A DNA stretch of 64,000 bases from CAZXCK01 sp964639225 (GTDB lineage: Bacteria > Chloroflexota > Anaerolineae > Aggregatilineales > Phototrophicaceae), in NCBI GenBank assembly GCA_964639225.1, contig CAZXCK010000001.1, positions 1 to 64,000 on the forward strand. Reading direction: 5' to 3'. This document shows, piece after piece, positions 17,157-27,900 of this stretch. A program made the position numbers and the translations under genes. The notes below the pieces were generated by a model. The model was not told where the DNA came from and did not search any database. It worked only from the letters and a program-made list of their open reading frames with translations. How positions within the stretch are numbered: the stretch's first letter is position 1; the number at the start of each line of letters is the position of its first letter.

Positions 17157-18329
17157 TCAGCCGATCGCGCGCCATTGGCTGCGATAATCATCCTGATCGA
17201 TTGTGCCATCGGCGAAGGCCTTTGCTGCCGAGACACTCACAGCCAGCGTGTTGATCGACGAGCCATCCTCACAGTTAATGAGGCGAACGCCAACCCCTTC
17301 CACACTTTCCGGGAGCCGCTCGCTTTCAGTGCCAGCGGTCAGCATAACCTGGTTAATAGACTCTCTCAATTGATCGCCAGCTTCACTACACACAGACACA
17401 ATCAGCGTCGGGCCAAACTCCGCAGTCTGAATGATCTCCGTCGTATCGCTGAACAGATCTACATCTCCCTGCAGCGCGACAACAAGCGCGTTGAAGTCTG
17501 TAGAAGTAGCATCGGCATCACTTGCCTCAGCTTCAGAATCCACATCGGAGCCAGCATCAGCAGCCTCTTCAGTTGCCGGATCAATTGGCGCTTCGTCGCT
17601 GGAGTCTGATTCTTCAGTTGCTACTGACTCTGGTGTCTGGGATGCATCTGAGGCGAGCGGCGTTTCGGTGATATCATCGGGTTCGTCGGAGACGTCAGGC
17701 TCTTCTGTCTCTTCAGAATCCAGTACACCCGTTTCTTCCGCGATTTCCGTATCGGGTTCGATGTCGTCGGTCTTAGTGGCTTCTGCATCAACCTCCGGCG
17801 TAAACGCTTCGACAGGCGCCATTACTTCCTGCGTTGGTGTTGCCTCTATCTGTGCGATCTGCGTAGGTTCAGGATCATCACCACCGCCAAACGGATCGAG
17901 TATAAAGAGCAGCAGTACGATTAGAACAATCAGTAACGCCACGAGCAGTAGCGGACGCAGACGAGACCGGCGAGCTGCAGGAGGCTCCTCCTCGTCATCG
18001 TCAAGATCAAAGTCATCATCGTCAAAATCCAGATCATCATCTGCTGCGGTTGCTGCTGCCGGCAGATCACTCGCCGACTCTGGTTCGGCCTCAATCTGCT
18101 GCTGAAGTTCGGCAACGCCGGGATAATCTGGCGATAACTGTTGGACGCGCTCAAGTGCCCGCCGTGCTTCTGCAGCGTTATCGACTGCATGTGCATACAA
18201 CCACCACACATCGGGATTGTCCTGATCTTGCTGCAATAATGGTTCCAGAATGAGCCGCGCTTCATCCAGGCGGTCCATCTCAATAAGTTCATAAGCTCTT
18301 GCAAGCGATTGATCCCTAGGATCGCTCAT
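17157..18329 (-). CDS. TPR-like membrane protein with acidic Ser/Thr-rich linker
   Basis: A 390-residue protein with an N-terminal helical repeat resembling a tetratricopeptide fold (residues 5-80, with LARAYELIEMDRLDEAR), a very acidic Asp/Glu stretch, one hydrophobic membrane segment (LRPLLLVALLIVLIVLLLFIL), a long Asp/Glu/Ser/Thr linker of about 130 residues, and a C-terminal globular domain of about 110 residues. The TPR part would be cytoplasmic and the C-terminal domain external. I do not recognise the C-terminal domain. The start at 18329 has GGGG and AGGAG upstream; an ATG 24 bases earlier is an alternative. The low-complexity linker looks like a cell-wall spacer. Confidence 0.75.
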   Translation of the reverse strand: MSDPRDQSLARAYELIEMDRLDEARLILEPLLQQDQDNPDVWWLYAHAVDNAAEARRALERVQQLSPDYPGVAELQQQIEAEPESASDLPAAATAADDDLDFDDDDFDLDDDEEEPPAARRSRLRPLLLVALLIVLIVLLLFILDPFGGGDDPEPTQIAQIEATPTQEVMAPVEAFTPEVDAEATKTDDIEPDTEIAEETGVLDSEETEEPDVSDEPDDITETPLASDASQTPESVATEESDSSDEAPIDPATEEAADAGSDVDSEAEASDADATSTDFNALVVALQGDVDLFSDTTEIIQTAEFGPTLIVSVCSEAGDQLRESINQVMLTAGTESERLPESVEGVGVRLINCEDGSSINTLAVSVSAAKAFADGTIDQDDYRSQWRAIG

Positions 18330-18651
18330 AGTCCCCGTTTCTCCTGTTTTCAATTCAGGATCTAAAGCGGTGAAGCTAAACCATTCTTAATTATAGGCAG
18401 TTTACACCACAAGTAGAAAATGTAGCAAATTAAGCCATCTCGATTTTCGCCTTATGAGGCATCCTATCCTATAATCAGGTTAGTGTGAAAAAAGCGCATT
18501 GTGGTCCCAACGCCACAATGTACGCAAGCCGATAACCGAATATAAGAGATTCATTGATCAAGCGGCGATGAGACGTCAGGTTAGCAAAGCTGATGCGCCT
18601 TATAATCAGGTTAAGCGCTGCTCAATTGCTATTCATCAGGAAGGCCCTCAA
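18330..18651. other. Divergent intergenic region with a repeated -10-like element
   Basis: About 320 bases separate the minus-strand TPR-like gene from the PKD lipoprotein. The 13-base word TATAATCAGGTTA occurs twice, at 18470-18482 and 18601-18613, each containing a consensus TATAAT for plus-strand transcription, though no strong -35 is present at either. An open frame through this region has no recognisable product and lacks a good ribosome site. Confidence 0.5.
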
Positions 18652-21565
18652 ATGAAAAACTATCTGCGCGCTAGAAAGTTCGCATTGTTCTTTGTGACAG
18701 CTTTGCTGGCGCTATCAGTGAGTGCATGTAATTTGTCGAGTTCGCCGGAGGAGCAAACCGAGCTGACTGCGGCACCGACCAATACCAGCATTCCAAGCCG
18801 TACCCCCTCCACTGCGTTGACTTCGCTACCTATCCCTACACGACAGGCTCAGGTGCCAACTTCGCAGGTACCAACGGCTCAAATACCGACGGCTCAGGTA
18901 TTCCCGACATTTCCATTTATGCCCAGGCCAACCAATACACCATCGATTCCAGGCAGTGTATTTATTCTGTCACCAATATCTGGGAATGTTGTCTCCGGAA
19001 ACGTCCAGGTGATAGGTTCAGCCACTCATCCGAATTTCCTGCAATTTCAACTTGAATACGGGCCAGACCCCAACCCAGGCAATCTATGGTTTCCGATCAC
19101 CGGCGCGGTTCAGTCACCGGTGAGCAACGGTTTGCTGGGTATATGGAATACCTCAATCGTCCAGGACAGCATTTATCAACTCAGGTTGCGGGTTTTCCTG
19201 CGTAATGGTACTGAATGGGGGAATGTCGCGGTTAACAATATCCGCGTGCAAAATCAGGCCCCTACCCCAATCCCGACCAATACCCCCCAGATAGCAAGGC
19301 CCATCGCCGCTTTCAATCTGGACCGCACAACGGGTACCGCCCCATTGGTGGTGCGCTTCACCAATCAATCCACCGGGCAGATCACAGCTTATAGCTGGAA
19401 CTTTGGCGATGGCAGCACCAGTAATCAACAGAACCCCACGCATACTTTCCAGGCTCCTGGCACTTACAATGTCGTACTGACAGTCAATGGGCCTGGCGGC
19501 ACATCCAACGTATCGCGGCAGGTTAACGTCCAGAGCGTCGATCCGCCGGTAGCGGCGTTCACGGCCAATCCTGTAAGCGGGACCGCGCCATTGAATGTTA
19601 GCTTTACCAGCCAGTCCACAGGTCAGATCAGCCGTCACGAATGGAACTTTGGCGACGGCAGCACCAGCACTGAGACCAATCCAAGCCATGAGTTCACATC
19701 TGTTGGCACGTACAACGTCATCCTGACGGTAAGCGGCCCTGGTGGATCATCATCGGTTGTGCGGCGCATCACCGTCCAGGACACACTGATACCGCCACCC
19801 AGCGCATCATTCCGACCTTCGCAGGCAGTGGAAGGAAATGTCCCACTCACCGTTGATTTCGAGAACACCTCCTCCGGTCAGTTCGAATCGTTCGAGTGGG
19901 ATTTCGGAGACGGCACCACCAGTACCGAGCCCAATCCGACGCACACCTATACACAAAGCGGCAACTATCAAGTCAGCTTGCGCGTGTACGGCCCAGGCGG
20001 GCAGGATGTTGCTTCGATACCAGTGCGGGCAGTGCAGCCACCAGATGCGCCCATAGCCAGACTTGACGTTGAAGGCGATACAACCGGACGCGCTCCATTC
20101 AGTGTGACATTTATTAACCGTTCTGAGGGGCAAATCGACAACTATCTGTGGGACTTTGGCGACGGCCAGCAAAGTGACAGCTCGCAGGAGCGCGTTGTCC
20201 ACGAATTTGCAGCACCTGGAACTTACACGGTAAACCTGACCGTAGCTAATGAAACTGGTGGAAACACAGCCGAGCGCACGATCAACGTACTCACACCCTT
20301 AGTTGAACCGGATGCCCTGTTTACTGCCAGCCCGTTGAGCGGACCAGCCCCTCTGACAGTCGAGTTCAGTAACCAGTCGAGTGGCGATAACCTCACGTTT
20401 TCGTGGGATTTTGACACGGGTGACACCAGCGATGATCCCGGCCCACTCATCAACTATACCTTCAACGAATCCGGAGTCTATACTGTAACCCTGACCGCGA
20501 CCAACGCCGATGAGAATTTGTCGGACACACATGAGGTCACTATTGAAGTCGGCGATGAGGTTGTTATTGTCGAACCTCTGGAAGCCTCTTTCATTGCCCG
20601 ACCCGACCCGATGACACCATTCGGCTTTATTCTTGAAGGTTCGGCGACGGGTGGAAGCGGCGAATACAGCTACATTTGGGACTTCGGAATTGAAGGAGCA
20701 GCGCCGGGCAGTGGCCAGACGACCAGTGTCATCTACCCATCCGCAGGAACATACACCATCACACTCACTGTAGATGACGGCGAGAACACAGCCAGCGTCC
20801 AACAGCAGGTAACACCTCTGTCTGCCTCCTTTGTGGCCACCATCTCCCCGGACGATCCGCTCACAGTTCTCCTGAATGCGAGTGCTGCCGGGGGTACAGG
20901 CCAGTACTCGTATTCATGGGATTTCGGTGCCAGTGGACTGCCCGAAGGTAGCGGGCAAGCAACCAACGTTACCTACGATCAGCCTGGCACATATACAATC
21001 AGTCTGGCGGTACGTGATGGCGTCAGTGCGCCAGTTGTTGTCCAGCAGTCCGTGACTGTAAGCCAACCAGAACCAGACGCGACCGAGACATCGACCGCAA
21101 CAACAACAGCGACTGAGGCGCCACCGACAGCAACCGATGAAGCCCCATCCCCAACCGATGAACCGACGGTAACGGACGTTCCGCCGACACCAACGGATGA
21201 GCCAGTTGCTGCTACCGCCACCCCACAACCAGAACCGATCACGGCGTCCTTCGACGTGCAGCGCGACCCCGGCAACCCGAACGCCATCGGCGTCCAGGCC
21301 GTCGCCAGCGGCGGCACCGGTGAATACACCTATACCTGGAACTTCGGCGCAGAGGGCGTGCCCGACGCCACGGGACCGGTGACACAGGTCACCTACCCCA
21401 ACGCGGGTACCTTCACCATTACGCTGACGGTCTCCGATACAGCGGGCCAGAGCACATCAGCCCAGCAGCAGATCACCATCGAAGCCCCCACGCCAACACC
21501 AGTGCCGCTGGAACCGATCACGGCGTCCTTCGACGTGCAGCGCGACCCCGGCAACCCGAACGCCA
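18652..21565 (+). CDS. Giant PKD-repeat lipoprotein, N-terminal part (runs into the gap)
   Basis: The upstream 971 codons of a surface lipoprotein interrupted by the N run. ATG 18652 has an AGGAAGG site at 18638-18644. A lipoprotein signal ends in the lipobox SVSAC near residue 25, followed by a Pro/Thr-rich wall linker, a beta-sandwich domain (about residues 100-205), seven PKD domains with the WNFGDGS/WDFGDG core, a second Thr/Pro/Glu linker near residues 800-860, and then near-identical PKD units of 279 bp. PKD domains are extracellular beta-sandwich spacers used in adhesion or glycan binding. It continues in frame after the gap at 21666 and is one gene with that part. Confidence 0.9.
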
Positions 21566-21925
21566 NNNNNNNNNNNNNNNNNNNNNNNNNNNNNNNNNNN
21601 NNNNNNNNNNNNNNNNNNNNNNNNNNNNNNNNNNNNNNNNNNNNNNNNNNNNNNNNNNNNNNNNNGAACCGATCACGGCGTCCTTCGACGTGCAGCGCGA
21701 CCCCGGCAACCCGAACGCCATCGGCGTCCAGGCCGTCGCCAGCGGCGGCACCGGTGAATACACCTATACCTGGAACTTCGGCGCAGAGGGCGTGCCCGAC
21801 GCCACGGGACCGGTGACACAGGTCACCTACCCCAACGCGGGTACCTTCACCATTACGCTGACGGTCTCCGATACAGCGGGCCAGAGCACATCAGCCCAGC
21901 AGCAGATCACCATCGAAGCGCCCAC
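21232..21925 (+). repeat. Tandem near-identical PKD-coding repeat, 279-bp period
   Basis: A unit beginning GAACCGATCACGG starts at 21232, at 21511 and, after the gap, at 21666. The first and post-gap units match over about 250 bases by eye except for one base near the end, before the linkers diverge. The period is 93 codons, so the reading frame is kept. Older, diverged PKD units flank this array. Confidence 0.9.
21566..21665. other. Assembly gap of 100 N inside the PKD array
   Basis: Exactly 100 N, a common placeholder size. The 55 bases before the gap (21511-21565) are identical to the 55 bases after it (21666-21720), which suggests two overlapping contig ends. As written, the gap shifts the reading frame; joining the copies restores it. 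Confidence 0.95.
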
Positions 21926-23255
21926 GCCAACACCAGCGCCAGACCCGCTGCAGGCGTCATTCATGGTTCGGCCTGACCCGAATACACCGCGCATGTACAT
22001 CCTGGAAGCGACAGCCAGCGGTGGTACTGCTCCCTATACGTTTGCCTGGAACTTTGGTGCAGAGGGTGTGCCCGATGCAACTGGAGATGTCACCAGCGTC
22101 ACCTACCCCGACGCAGGTACATTCACCATCACGCTGACGGTCACCGACAGCGCCGGGCAGAGCACATCGGCACAAGAGACGGTAACGCCGGTTACAGCCA
22201 GCTTTAACGTGACGGTATCCCCGGATGATCCACAGACGTTGTTACTGGAAGCGACAGCCAGCGGTGGTACTGGGAACTACAGTTACAACTGGAACTTCGG
22301 GCTTGAGGGTATACCAGACGGCGCGGGGCAAACAACAGCGGTCACCTACCCGATGGCGGGCACATACACTATTCGACTCACAGTGATCGATGGTGTGGCT
22401 GCACCTGTGCGCGTCGAACAGCAGGTGAATGTAGAAGCTCGCGCTGAACCAACGCCTACTGTTCCGGCTCAGGTAACCGAGAATCTGGCGGCAGATGAAC
22501 CCATCCTGCCCGACCTCAGTAACCTGGACGATGACATCCGGCCTGTATTCCAGGCAAGCGGGCGTCCCGTTGACAGCTTCTCAGTTATTGGTGATCGTAT
22601 GGTTGCCACCGACAACTATCTGCAACCGTTTGGAACGGGCAATTATACGCTTGCCGATCCCACCCTGAACTATCTTGAAGATACCATCGTCCGCTTTGGC
22701 GGCACCAACAGCTTTACACGTCAGCGTTACGCCGTCGATCAGAATCTGACTGTGCGCGATCTGCTGGCGCCAGCCACAAGCGGTGAATGCAACCCCGACG
22801 AGTCGCGTCTGCGCTGTGAACTGCGTCTGAGCCAACCCAGCATCGTACTCGTCAGCATTGGCTACAATGATGTCATTCAATTGACTGACCCCAATGCATT
22901 TGCTGCCGATCTGACACAGGTTATACGCGAAATCCTGGGGCAGAATGCGGTACCGGTGCTGCTCACCGTTTATCCCGTGACAGACCCGGCGTATCAGGCT
23001 CAGATCATTGACATCAACAACGCGATTATCCGTGTTGCCAATGATGAGCAGGGCCAGATTGGACGGCAAATTCCGATCTACAACCAGTGGCGTGCGCTGG
23101 ATGGGCTGCCAGACTCCGGCCTGCAGAACGGCGAGCCAAGCGTAGACGCTCAGGGCGCGGGTTATCTCAGCCCCAATGTCAGCGCGGGCGCGAATGTTCG
23201 CAATCTGGAGTCTCTGATCCTGTTGTATGAAATGTGGATGCAATTCGGACAGTAG
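21666..23255 (+). CDS. Giant PKD-repeat lipoprotein, C-terminal part with SGNH-like domain
   Basis: The remaining 529 codons of the lipoprotein gene that starts at 18652. It holds three more PKD domains, then a C-terminal domain of about 240 residues resembling an SGNH/GDSL hydrolase. The GxND block is present as SIGYNDV, but block I reads VIGDRMV, with Arg where the catalytic Ser is expected, and no DxxH block is apparent (SVDAQGAGYLSPN occupies that place). The domain is therefore predicted to bind rather than cleave, which is an inference from motif comparison. It is followed by a long hairpin and then by another lipoprotein gene. Confidence 0.85.
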   Translation, partial: EPITASFDVQRDPGNPNAIGVQAVASGGTGEYTYTWNFGAEGVPDATGPVTQVTYPNAGTFTITLTVSDTAGQSTSAQQQITIEAPTPTPAPDPLQASFMVRPDPNTPRMYILEATASGGTAPYTFAWNFGAEGVPDATGDVTSVTYPDAGTFTITLTVTDSAGQSTSAQETVTPVTASFNVTVSPDDPQTLLLEATASGGTGNYSYNWNFGLEGIPDGAGQTTAVTYPMAGTYTIRLTVIDGVAAPVRVEQQVNVEARAEPTPTVPAQVTENLAADEPILPDLSNLDDDIRPVFQASGRPVDSFSVIGDRMVATDNYLQPFGTGNYTLADPTLNYLEDTIVRFGGTNSFTRQRYAVDQNLTVRDLLAPATSGECNPDESRLRCELRLSQPSIVLVSIGYNDVIQLTDPNAFAADLTQVIREILGQNAVPVLLTVYPVTDPAYQAQIIDINNAIIRVANDEQGQIGRQIPIYNQWRALDGLPDSGLQNGEPSVDAQGAGYLSPNVSAGANVRNLESLILLYEMWMQFGQ

Positions 23256-23281
23256 ACCGGCCCGCATATCAGATAACCTTC

Positions 23282-23325
23282 CTCACCCGCAAGCCAGGAA
23301 AAACTGTCCAGGGCTTGCGGGTGAG
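23282..23325. terminator. Strong hairpin after the PKD lipoprotein gene
   Basis: CTCACCCGCAAGCC-type arms at 23282-23295 and 23312-23325 are perfectly complementary over 14 bases with a 16-base loop. No T run follows, so it may act as a Rho-aided terminator, an mRNA-end stabiliser or a partial stop before the next lipoprotein gene. Confidence 0.6.
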
Positions 23326-23385
23326 CCTTGGCACGTCATCCCAGATTAAAAACTGTTGGCCAGTAGCTTGAACGAATCAACTGCT

Positions 23386-24972
23386 ATGAGAGCGAAATCT
23401 GCATTTCTGGTTCTGTTGGCGACGCTGCTGTTTGCAGGTTGCACAACGCAGGAACCACCAGCAATCATTGTCCACCTGATTGTCGATGGGCAGCAGCATG
23501 TTTATCGTCATACGGAACCCGTGACGGTCGAGCAGTTTCTGCGTGAAGCGGAAGTGGAGACTGCGCCACTCGATCGAATCAATCCCCAGCCATACACGCA
23601 GATTTTTAACGACATGCGCATAACAATTATCCGCGTGGAACAGGTTGAGGAATGCGAGGAGATCACAGTTCCATTCCGTACCCAGACCCGAATTGTTGAA
23701 GGCCTAGCTCCGGATGAAGAGCGCATCGGCCAGGCGGGTGACAACGGCATCGAGGAAGTATGCTATCGCGTCAACATCGAAGATGGCGTGCGCCAACAAC
23801 CTGTGGAAATCAGCCGCGTCACGGTCAGAGCGCCACAGGATGAAATTCTCTACATTGGATCGAGCAATCAGCTAGAGCCAGTGCCTATCACAGGAACACT
23901 GGCCTACATCAACAATGGCAATGCCTGGGTGATGCGCGGCAGCAGCGATGCACGTCGCGCGCTCACCAACAATGGCGATCTGGATAATCGTGTGTTCACT
24001 CTGTCATCCGATGGCCGGCAACTGCTCATGTCACGCACGGTACCGGATTCCGCCGTCTTTAACCATCTCTGGCTGATATCCGATATCACGGTCAACGCAG
24101 AACCAGTCCGCCTGACACCACAAAACGTGCTTTATGCCGATTGGGTACCGGGTCGCAATAACACCATCAGCTATTCTACCGGGGAAAGCAGAGACAGTCC
24201 TCCTGGTTGGCAGGCACTTAACGACCTGATGTTGATGCGCATTGATCCGCAGACCGGCCAACACGTCAGCATTGAAGAAGTGCTCGCCCGGTCTACGGGG
24301 GGATTCTATGGCTGGTGGGGAACACAGTACGAATGGTCACCCGATGGCAGCCAACTGGCCTGGATTCGCGCGGACTCTGTTGGTCTGGTAGATTTTGATG
24401 AAGGTTCTTTATCTGAGCCTCTCTTAGAATACCCGGTGTTTAACCCATTTCAGGACTGGTCATGGCGCACAACGATCTCATGGTCACCAGATAACGATAT
24501 GATCGTGACAACCACACATGGACCGCCAGTAGGTAATGAACGGCCCGAGGCCAGTCCTGTCTTTGACGTTAAAGCCGCTGCCATCGATGGAACGTTTGAC
24601 GTCGCAATCGTCGAGCGCGCGGGTATATGGTCAACACCACGTTTTTCGCCTTATCTCGATGATGCAGAAAACCCATTCCCGCGCGGTTACCTCGCCTATC
24701 TGCGTGCGCGTGAGTGGGAACGCAACCTGCGAGGCGAATACGATCTGATTGTGGCAGACCGAGATGGCAGCAACGCGCGTGTTGTGTTCCCACCTGAAGA
24801 TCAACCCGGATTGGTTGCCGATCAGTTCGCGCAGGATTACACCTGGAGTCCTGATGGCCGACAGATCGCTTTTGTCTATCAGGGTAATCTGTGGTTGGTC
24901 GATGTAGAAACAGGGATCACTTACCAGCTTACCCAGGGCGGTGGAGCGTCCAAACCGGTATGGACCCGATAG
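23386..24972 (+). CDS. Lipoprotein with G5-like and TolB-like propeller domains
   Basis: A 528-residue surface lipoprotein. The signal ends in LLFAGC, giving a lipidated Cys near residue 19. The N-terminal part resembles the DUF348 ubiquitin-like domain followed by a G5 domain (IVDGQQHVYRHTEPVTVEQFL, then EEITVPFRTQTR and VEISRVTVRAPQDEILYIGS), a pair known from wall-remodelling proteins. The C-terminal 350 residues have repeated WSPDG motifs (EWSPDGSQLAWI, SWSPDNDMIV, TWSPDGRQIAFV) of a TolB/WD40-type beta-propeller. ATG 23386 is chosen because it begins the signal peptide; an upstream TTG is unlikely. It overlaps the next gene by 13 bases. Likely a glycan- or protein-binding wall component. 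Confidence 0.85.
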   Translation: MRAKSAFLVLLATLLFAGCTTQEPPAIIVHLIVDGQQHVYRHTEPVTVEQFLREAEVETAPLDRINPQPYTQIFNDMRITIIRVEQVEECEEITVPFRTQTRIVEGLAPDEERIGQAGDNGIEEVCYRVNIEDGVRQQPVEISRVTVRAPQDEILYIGSSNQLEPVPITGTLAYINNGNAWVMRGSSDARRALTNNGDLDNRVFTLSSDGRQLLMSRTVPDSAVFNHLWLISDITVNAEPVRLTPQNVLYADWVPGRNNTISYSTGESRDSPPGWQALNDLMLMRIDPQTGQHVSIEEVLARSTGGFYGWWGTQYEWSPDGSQLAWIRADSVGLVDFDEGSLSEPLLEYPVFNPFQDWSWRTTISWSPDNDMIVTTTHGPPVGNERPEASPVFDVKAAAIDGTFDVAIVERAGIWSTPRFSPYLDDAENPFPRGYLAYLRAREWERNLRGEYDLIVADRDGSNARVVFPPEDQPGLVADQFAQDYTWSPDGRQIAFVYQGNLWLVDVETGITYQLTQGGGASKPVWTR

Positions 24973-27900
24973 CACGTCGGTGGCTGTTATTTCTTTTTGC
25001 AGTGATTGCGCTGGCGGGCGCTGTGGTGGCGGCCCTTGCAACAACCCAACATCGAGACGAGCAGCTACGTGGTTACGTCGATGCGACACAAACTCTCAAC
25101 CTGCCCTATCGCGTGCCGCGCCTGGGTGTCAACGCCGATCTGACCCAGTATTCGCCAGATGAACTGGAAATTCAGCTTCAATTGATGCGGGAGGCCGGCA
25201 TTTATTGGGTCCGGCAATCCTTCCCCTGGGATGAGATTGAGCCATCTTCTGGCGAGTTTGATTGGGCAGCCTGGGACCGACTGGTAGAAGCAGTTGATCG
25301 TCATGACGGGTTGAAACTGGTGGCCGTACTGGTCAACACTCCGGCGTGGGCACGCATACAACCGGATGCTGGCTCAACCGCCCCACCAGCAGAGATCACC
25401 GATTTTGCGAATTTTGCGAGTGCTTTCGCCACGCGCTACGGCGACTCAATCCATTATTATCAAATCTGGGATGAACCCAATATACAGCTCGGTTGGGGAC
25501 AACTTCAGCCAGATGCAACCCGCTACGCCGGTTTATTGCAGGCTGCCTATGAAACCATACACCATGCGGATGCCAGCGCGACTGTTATCGCCGCTGCGCT
25601 GGCCCCCACAATCGAAACGGGACCGCAAAACATCAGTGAGCTGGTTTTCCTCGACGATTTGTACAGACTTGGCGTATCGGCTTTTGCGGATGCATTTGCT
25701 GGCAAACCTTATGGCTTTGATTTACCGCCAGATGATCGTATCGTATCGTCCGACCGGCTGAATTTCTCCCGTATTATCGCCCTGCGTGAAATCATGGAAC
25801 GTCACGGCGATAGCCACAAGGCACTGTGGGCAAGCGCCTGGGGCTGGAACAGCCTGCCACCTGACTGGCAGGGCCAACCGTCTCTATGGGGCGATGTGAC
25901 CCAGGAATCACAGATACAGTTTACAACGGCAGCACTGGAGCGTACTGACCGCGAATGGCCCTGGCTGGGCGGTATGATACTCACCCACTGGCAGCCAGCG
26001 GTTGATAATGACGATCCCCGGTGGGGTTTTGCTGTTATCAATCATCAGGGACAACCCGGCTCGCTCTGGCAGGCGCTGGCAGACCACGCTCAGTCTGTTG
26101 CCCCAGCAGCCACCAATGGACACTACCCGCCACAGAATGCTTTTGCGCGCTACAGCGGTATCTGGTCCTTTAGTGGATTGGGGGCTGAACCTGGTTGGGT
26201 AAATGACAGTCGAACCCAATTCAACTTCGTTGGTACCGCTGTAGCATTGATTGTTCGCCAGGATGACTCGGTCTCCACGTTTTATGTCTCGGTCAACGAT
26301 CAACCAGCCAATGCGCTGCCACGGGAACCTGCTGGCAACGCTTTTCTGCTGCTGCGCAGTGCCGATCTGCGCCCCGACATCTCTGTTGTACCGGTTGCTC
26401 GCGGACTAGCCACCAATACTGTTCATACGTTACAAATCACAACGGACAAACTCATACCCGACGATCCTGCTCAACGTTGGCCCCTGGTCGGCTATGCTGT
26501 AAGTCCGGGAGACCTCGCTGCACCTTATGATCGACAGATCGTCATCGCCTGGGGGACCGCATTCATCGCAGCGATGAGTGCTATAGCGACCGCCAGGAGC
26601 TTAACCTGGCAGTCTTACGTTCGACCCTTAACCCGATACTGGCGCGCTTTAACCGGAATCGGACAGATTATCATCAGTGCTGTTACTTCACTGGCACTGT
26701 TAGCCGGGCTGATGCTGACCTACAGCGACGGCGTTCCGGCGTTATTTCGGCGTGATCCGATTAATCTGCTGCTATCCCTTGCAACGGCGGGCTTCATTTA
26801 TTGGAACAATTTCGGACCCATTGTTATCATCGTAGCCAGCCTTGCCCTGTTTGTCATGATCTACAACCGGCTTGAACTGGGTGTTTTGTTGTCGGTCTTC
26901 TTCGCACCGTTCTTCCTGTTCCCTGTCGAGCTGTACCAGTTTGCTTTTCCAATGGTTGAAATCCTGATACTGCTGACCGGGGCGGCATCGTTGCTGCGAC
27001 TGTTAGCTGACTGGGGACAAACCCGACAGGCATATGTATCACATCTGGCCGATTCACCCTTTCGGCGAGTTTTATCGCACCTGAGTGTGATGGATCACCT
27101 TGTTATCGGATGGGTTGCCCTGGGACTAATTTCACTGATTTGGACACAGTATCGCGCGGTAGCAATTACTGAACTCCGAACCCTCATTATTGAACCCGCT
27201 CTGCTATACGGTATTCTACGTTATGCCATTCGGGACCAGCCAGCGGCCTTGCGTGTCGTCGGTGCCCTGAGCATAGCAGGTGTTGCTGTGGCTGTTGTTG
27301 GACTATTCATGTTTCTGCGAGGCGAGCAGATCATCATCGCTGAAGCCGGAGCGCAGCGCCTGGCCAGTGTGTACGGCTCTCCCAACAATGTCGGGTTGTT
27401 CCTGGGGCGCTGCCTTCCGTTTGCGACAGCGTTCATGTTGATAACGCCAGATCGCCGCGCGCGGATTTTATGGGCTGGCGCAGTTTTAGTGATGCTGCTT
27501 GCCATTGCATTGAGCCAGAGTGCCGGGGCCATATTTCTGGGGGTGCCGGCGGCGCTGGCACTTGTTCTTGTTCTGGTCTGGCGTCGTCGCGCCTGGATTC
27601 CACTGGCTGGAATGGCAATCATTCTGATTTTTGGCCTCATTTTTGCCCTGCAGATGCCTCGCTTTGCCCGTGCCCTGGATTTCGACCAGGGGACCAATTT
27701 TTACCGTGTTCGTGTGTGGCAGAGCACAATTAACGTGATAGAAGATCATCCAATCACCGGCCTGGGGCTTGATCAGTTCCTCTATGCATTTCGCGGCACT
27801 TACATCATGCCGGATGCCTGGGAGGAGCCAAACCTGAGTCACCCACACAACATCCTGCTCGATCAGTGGGTCAGGCTGGGTATTGCTGGCGTGGGCCTTC

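Noticed and set aside
21232..21925. Regular repeats considered as a CRISPR array
   Set aside because: The units are 279 bp, lie in frame, and encode PKD domains; there are no spacers or cas genes.
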